Position numbers and translations under genes: made by a program. A stretch of DNA of 64,000 nt from Vanilla planifolia (taxonomy: Eukaryota > Streptophyta > Magnoliopsida > Asparagales > Orchidaceae): the NCBI GenBank assembly GCA_023846275.1, contig CM043871.1:35246578-35310577 (forward strand), in the 5' to 3' direction. This document shows positions 59,601-64,000 of the stretch, piece after piece; positions within the stretch are counted from its first letter, which is position 1; each line of letters opens with the position of its first letter. The notes below the pieces were generated by a model. That model was not told where the DNA came from and did not search any database. It saw only the letters and a program-made list of their open reading frames with translations.

Positions 59601-62590
59601 CTTTCACTTGCTTACGATTGTCTCATTGCCCCTCGTGCTACTCATTGACGTGAAACAATTTCACAACCCCCTTCTTAGGCAATCACAACTTGTCCTTCAC
59701 AACTCATTGTGCCCGTATGTGGCTACCTCAACCTCTACTTGAACTCCCACAGAGTCATTGATGTAAAACCCTATCTAATGCATTGAATATGCATCCCTTT
59801 AGCCTTAGCATCAAACTAGTGGGTTTGACTAAACCGACCCAATAGCTAACCAAGTGAGCATGGGTTGCCACCAAACCAACCTTTTCAAATTGGCTAATTT
59901 AGGCGCCATATAGGTTGTCCTAAATTGAAATGGCCTACAAGATAAGGAGCCAAAAGTTCAACTTGTTACAACTTTATAAGTGCTTTTTAGCAACTTTTTT
60001 TATTAATATTTTAGTGAGATTGTGTTCTTTGAATTGAAAATTAAAGAGCTTCAAGATTTAACATCTAAAAGGGTTCTATTAACATCAAAGAAACTATGAA
60101 AGATAACTTATGAATAACTTAATTATTTTATTCTTAATTATGATTTTAATTTTCTATATTAAGATTGCAATAAATATGTTTAATTACAACTCCAATGAAT
60201 AACATATGCTCAACTTAGTCTATTACTATTATCTAACTTTAAAATTAACTTAGATTATCATCAATCCTTAAGAAACACTTGGAGTACTCTACAAATTAAT
60301 CTTTTCCTACACACAATATAAATTACATTATAGAATCCTTATTTATTTTTTTGATAAGTATTATTGACATTATTATAAAGACAAATTTTCTAATCAATTA
60401 ATTTGGACTTTTTTTACACCTAACCCCACCTCCATGTAGTGAATACACTCTTAGAGAAAATGAGAAAATGGATTAGATTAGGCACAACATCTTAGTAATC
60501 ATAGGAATAATGTAATTGACATACATAATAAGGTTAACATAAAAACACAAAATGATGATATTTATGACTCAAATAAATTTTTTGATTTTTTTTAATTAAT
60601 TTAACTCATATAGAGGATTTTTTTTAAGTGGTATAACTAGTATTTTTTAAGGAACTTGATGACAATGAAAATGACATTTTTTAGGTGATATCAAATGAAG
60701 ATTAATTGCAATTTGATATTTATATTATAACCCGAAAAACCTCATATCGCAACCCAATTATACACACATACATGAAGATAAATCATAATTTCTAGAAAAC
60801 ATAACGCTAAACCAAAAAAATCTTCTTCTATTCAACATCAATACTTAAATACTATAAATATTAAATTAAATAAAAAATATTACAATGTCTTTAAGAAAAA
60901 CAAAAATAACTAAAATACTAAATAAATCTATGAGTCTCATATATGATCCATCACAACTTATCGACGAATCAAAAATACTAAAAAAAAAAAAACCTATGTA
61001 GACCCACTAAAAAGTAAAATTAAAAAATAAGAGACAAAAAAAACCATAATACATAGCTTTAAAAATAAAGAAGAAGAAAAGGATAGAAGGCATGACAACT
61101 CCATTGATCTTTTCTTCAATAAAGGAATTGTTGAAAGATCTCCATTTGCTCGAGCGCAAAGATTTTGTCTCACCACCGGAGGCCCTTTGCGACCTTACAT
61201 ATGCTCAATCTACGCCTAGAAGACTTGCCTCATCTATTCCAAAACTCACCTCCCCCTCCCTTAACTCGTCAAAGTAGTCTTCCTAGTGTTTTAAGAGTAC
61301 CAAGTCCCAAAAGTATCTAAATTTGCCTTTCTCGGGCTTTAAGATTCTCCTCCTCCAAGCCCTTTGTCCCCACTCGTGCTATAGCATTGTTCCTTCCTTG
61401 GGCTTCCCAAAACTACCACTCCCTAGCTTTCCTCTCCCTATTGAACCTTTATTTTTATCTTAAAGCTTCCAAACCCATATCCCCTCACATGTAATCTTAA
61501 AAAGTAACACTAGTGCTACACTGATGGTCTAAAAGCTACATAACCCGCATTGGCCCACATCAACCCCTATGGATCGCCTTCTGACCTGCACCTGATGCCG
61601 ACATGTGTAAAATCGATCCAAACATGCCAAATTGATCTGGACTTAGCCATCGTCATGCCGCTCTAAACTAGGATGCATTGAGCCAAGCTGAATCGGTCCT
61701 AACTAAGCCTAATTTAACCAAACCAGGCCGAACATCATCCACCCACTTTGGATCATGCCAAATCAAACCATTTTGTTCTAAAACATCCCTATAGTAAAAC
61801 TTGTTCCAATCACAACTCCACTTTTAAGACCACAAGCTTATCCCCTTTTATGGTCAAAATTTTAAAAGATACATAGATTTCATGGATATTTATATTCATC
61901 ATTATTATGATTATACATTTTTCTTAGTAAAAGATTTTCAACAATTGCATGAAAAGCTAAAATAACATATTAAACATAATAACTTCAAATATGTTAAAAT
62001 GTTCATTAAAGTACTTTCAAGAAACTTTAAAAAGGAGATTATGTATTAATACATATTTGTCTTAAGTGATATGTCCACTTGGTTGACTTTGGAGGATATT
62101 TAAAGACTTGCACCATATCTCTTGACTATTTTGAATTTAACTATGCAAAATTATTGGTTAAGAGAGCTAATGCAACACACCAAGGGTGTTAGATAAATCT
62201 AAAACAACCCAAAACACAAGATATCTCATTTAGTCACAGTTTGTAGACTTAACCGTAGACAAGAGTTTACAATGGATTAATGTAGAATTTTTTAATTAGT
62301 ATTTTAATTAATTAATTAATGAGTATAATAGATCATATATAAGACTTGTAAAATCATTTAGTGCTTTTAGTTATTTCTATTTATTATTACAGATGTTTTG
62401 ATCTTTTTACTTTTGGTAGGTTTTATAATATTTAAGCATGCAAATGAATAGAGAACAGATGATTTTGGATTATCATTATGTTTTATAGCAAATATGGTTT
62501 CTCTTCATGTATGCATTAAGAGCCTAGGCTATAATCTATGATTCTTCTAGTTACAATCTTTGAATGTCTAAATTACAATTTAAATACTTT
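56601..62590. other. Gene-poor intergenic DNA
   Basis: Mostly AT-rich. 57120-57550 is pyrimidine-rich with an open frame (57128-57406) made of repetitive Phe/Leu/Ser/His codons, not a credible protein. 59580-59960 and 61100-61850 are C-rich islands on the + strand with CCAAAC-type words and no recognised coding likeness. 58336-58362 is a simple repeat. Confidence 0.5.
58336..58362. repeat. (TTTA)n tetranucleotide repeat
   Basis: About six and a half units of TATT/TTTA without interruption. Confidence 0.95.
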
Positions 62591-62599
62591 ACCACATTT

Positions 62600-64000
62600 T
62601 CTAAAGCCTCTTCAATAGTCTTAGGTTTAATTTCAAATGAAAAAACTAAATCGATCATACTTTCCTTGGTGATGATCAAGTTTGAACTTTACTAGAAGGG
62701 TCACAAATTATTACTTCTTTTCGATGTGATTTCTTGTAAATTAAGTCTTTTGGCAACACTTATAATTGTTCATTTGAATCGAACAACTTGTTTGAATCTT
62801 AATTATTTCTTTGACATTTAAGTATGCACCTTTTAAGATAATTTTTTGAATTCATCAAGATTATCTAAATCGCATTCTTTTCTAATAAGATTGATTTTCA
62901 AAGTTTATATGAATTGATTCTTCAATCAAATTCTTATTAAATACACTATAAATTTTGTTATAGGATGAATATCCTAAAAAAATATTCTCATCAAATTTGA
63001 GATCAAAGTTTTCTAAATGTTATGGTTTAGGATAAAGGATCTACACCCAAAAACTTTGAAACAAGATATCTTAAAGTTTACTATTGCTCCAAAGCTCATA
63101 TAGAGTTTTCTTAAACAAGTGCTTAATAGAAGTTCTAGTTTGATTATAACAAATGATGTTAATCATCACAACATAAAAAACTTTGGATAAAAAAAACTCA
63201 TTAAACATGATTCTGGCTATTTTTGAAAATGTTCTATTCTTTTTTTCTATCACATCATTTTATTGAAAAATATATAATAAAGAAAAAGTATGCTTAGTTC
63301 TTAATTTTTCATTAAGATAATAAAAATTTATATTCTTAAATTTTTTTCCATGATCACTTTAAATTCTTAAGATCTCTAAACTTTCTAGCTAATTCCTTAA
63401 TACTATCAAAGGTCTTATTTTTCCTAATTAAAAATAGGTCTCATGTAAATTTTGAATAGTCATCTATGATTACTGTTTCATATTTCTTATCTCCTAAGCT
63501 AATAACTTATATTGGATCAAAGATATCTACATGAATTAGCTCTAATGGCCCATAAGTCACAACCTCTTTGACAAGTTTGAATGAAGACCATGTATTCCTC
63601 TTTGGCATGAATCACAAACTAAATCTATTTAGAAATCTAAGATTAGCAAACCACTAACTAGTTTCATTCTTGATTTGATTATTTCCTTAATTATTTTCAA
63701 ACCTATGTGACCTAATCTATTATGTCAAAGTCTAAATGCTTCAACTTAGGTTTTGAGGCAAATCCTCTTTCAATGTGCCATTAAGGTCAATCACATAAAC
63801 ATTATCATTTTTATAACCTATAAAGATTACTTTCTCATCCTTTTTAACAAGGTAATATAGAAAAAATATATCATAAATCTTATCAAATATGTGGTTAAGA
63901 TTTAAAATATTATGTTTAAGATCATCTACTAAAAAGACTTTATCCATAAGAAACCTAATCTTTTTCTTGAAATTGTCATCTAAAGTCATCACTCTATCTT
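62600..64000 (-). mobile_element. Ty1/Copia element (SIRE-like), gag-pre-integrase and integrase; runs off right edge
   Basis: On the - strand, 63992-63741 gives VFLVDDLKHNILNLN and GYKNDNVYVIDLNG, the gag-pre-integrase block. About 63700-63480 gives remnants of LGHIG, CDSC and the PLELIHVDIF start of the integrase core. 63253-63071 gives IEKKNRTFSKIARIMFNE and KKTLYELW, the integrase GKLVERKNRT...MLNE and KTPYELW blocks. 63050-62930 gives FKVFGCRSFILN and a DENIFLGYS-like stretch. Several frames are broken, yet the order is complete and correct for one element read right to left. RT and RNase H, expected below 62600, were not recognised; gag lies beyond the window. Confidence 0.88.

Noticed and set aside
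1-64000. CRISPR arrays, bacterial operons, rRNA genes or integrated viruses.
   Set aside because: No regularly spaced short repeats, no rRNA likeness and no capsid, movement-protein or pararetroviral motifs were seen; RT-type sequences fit LINE or Copia elements.

Overview
The window is nuclear DNA of a flowering plant. The two genes are plant families with GT-AG introns, the spacers are AT-rich, and the rest is mostly decayed retrotransposons plus a block of old chloroplast DNA. In that block the order is rpl2, then trnH-GUG on the opposite strand, then rps19. That is the order at the inverted-repeat edge of most monocot plastomes, so a monocot host is the best guess. TE-filled introns with several LINEs would suit an orchid or palm, but this is inference.

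Layout. (1) Positions 1-34940 hold the 3' part of a DEG2-type chloroplast serine protease gene on the + strand. Fifteen exons (1278 bp, 425 codons plus stop) join in one frame. The transit-peptide and catalytic-His exons lie upstream of the window. Introns reach 10 kb and contain a LINE on the + strand (865-3560), LINE pieces on the - strand (24.1-26.7 kb), three Copia remnants (10.0 kb +, 17.1-18.6 kb -, 28.3-29.4 kb +) and two roughly 240-300 bp tandem duplications. (2) 34.9-40.6 kb is intergenic, with a long direct repeat and an LTR-like end. (3) 40.6-40.8 kb is a GC-richer, promoter-like patch with a TATA box and a possible 5' UTR exon. (4) 42.8-46 kb is a mosaic nuclear plastid insertion (NUPT): rpoC1, rpl2 (exon 1, intron, exon 2), trnH, rps19 and the 5' exon of rps12, all broken. 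(5) 47649-50648 is an intact intronless gene for a 999-residue J-domain protein with two DUF3444 domains. (6) 51.2-64 kb is gene-poor, with a LINE fragment at 53.0-53.9 kb, an LTR-like block near 56 kb and an antisense SIRE-like Copia element running off the right edge.

The two genes show no functional link: DEG2 acts in the chloroplast stroma and the J-protein is a likely nuclear or cytosolic co-chaperone. I found no new defence, metabolic or RNA system. The points most worth checking are the mosaic plastid insertion (its junction, its monocot-type gene order and its place in a possible 5' UTR intron), the expansion of DEG2 introns, and the out-of-order LINE pieces inside the largest intron.
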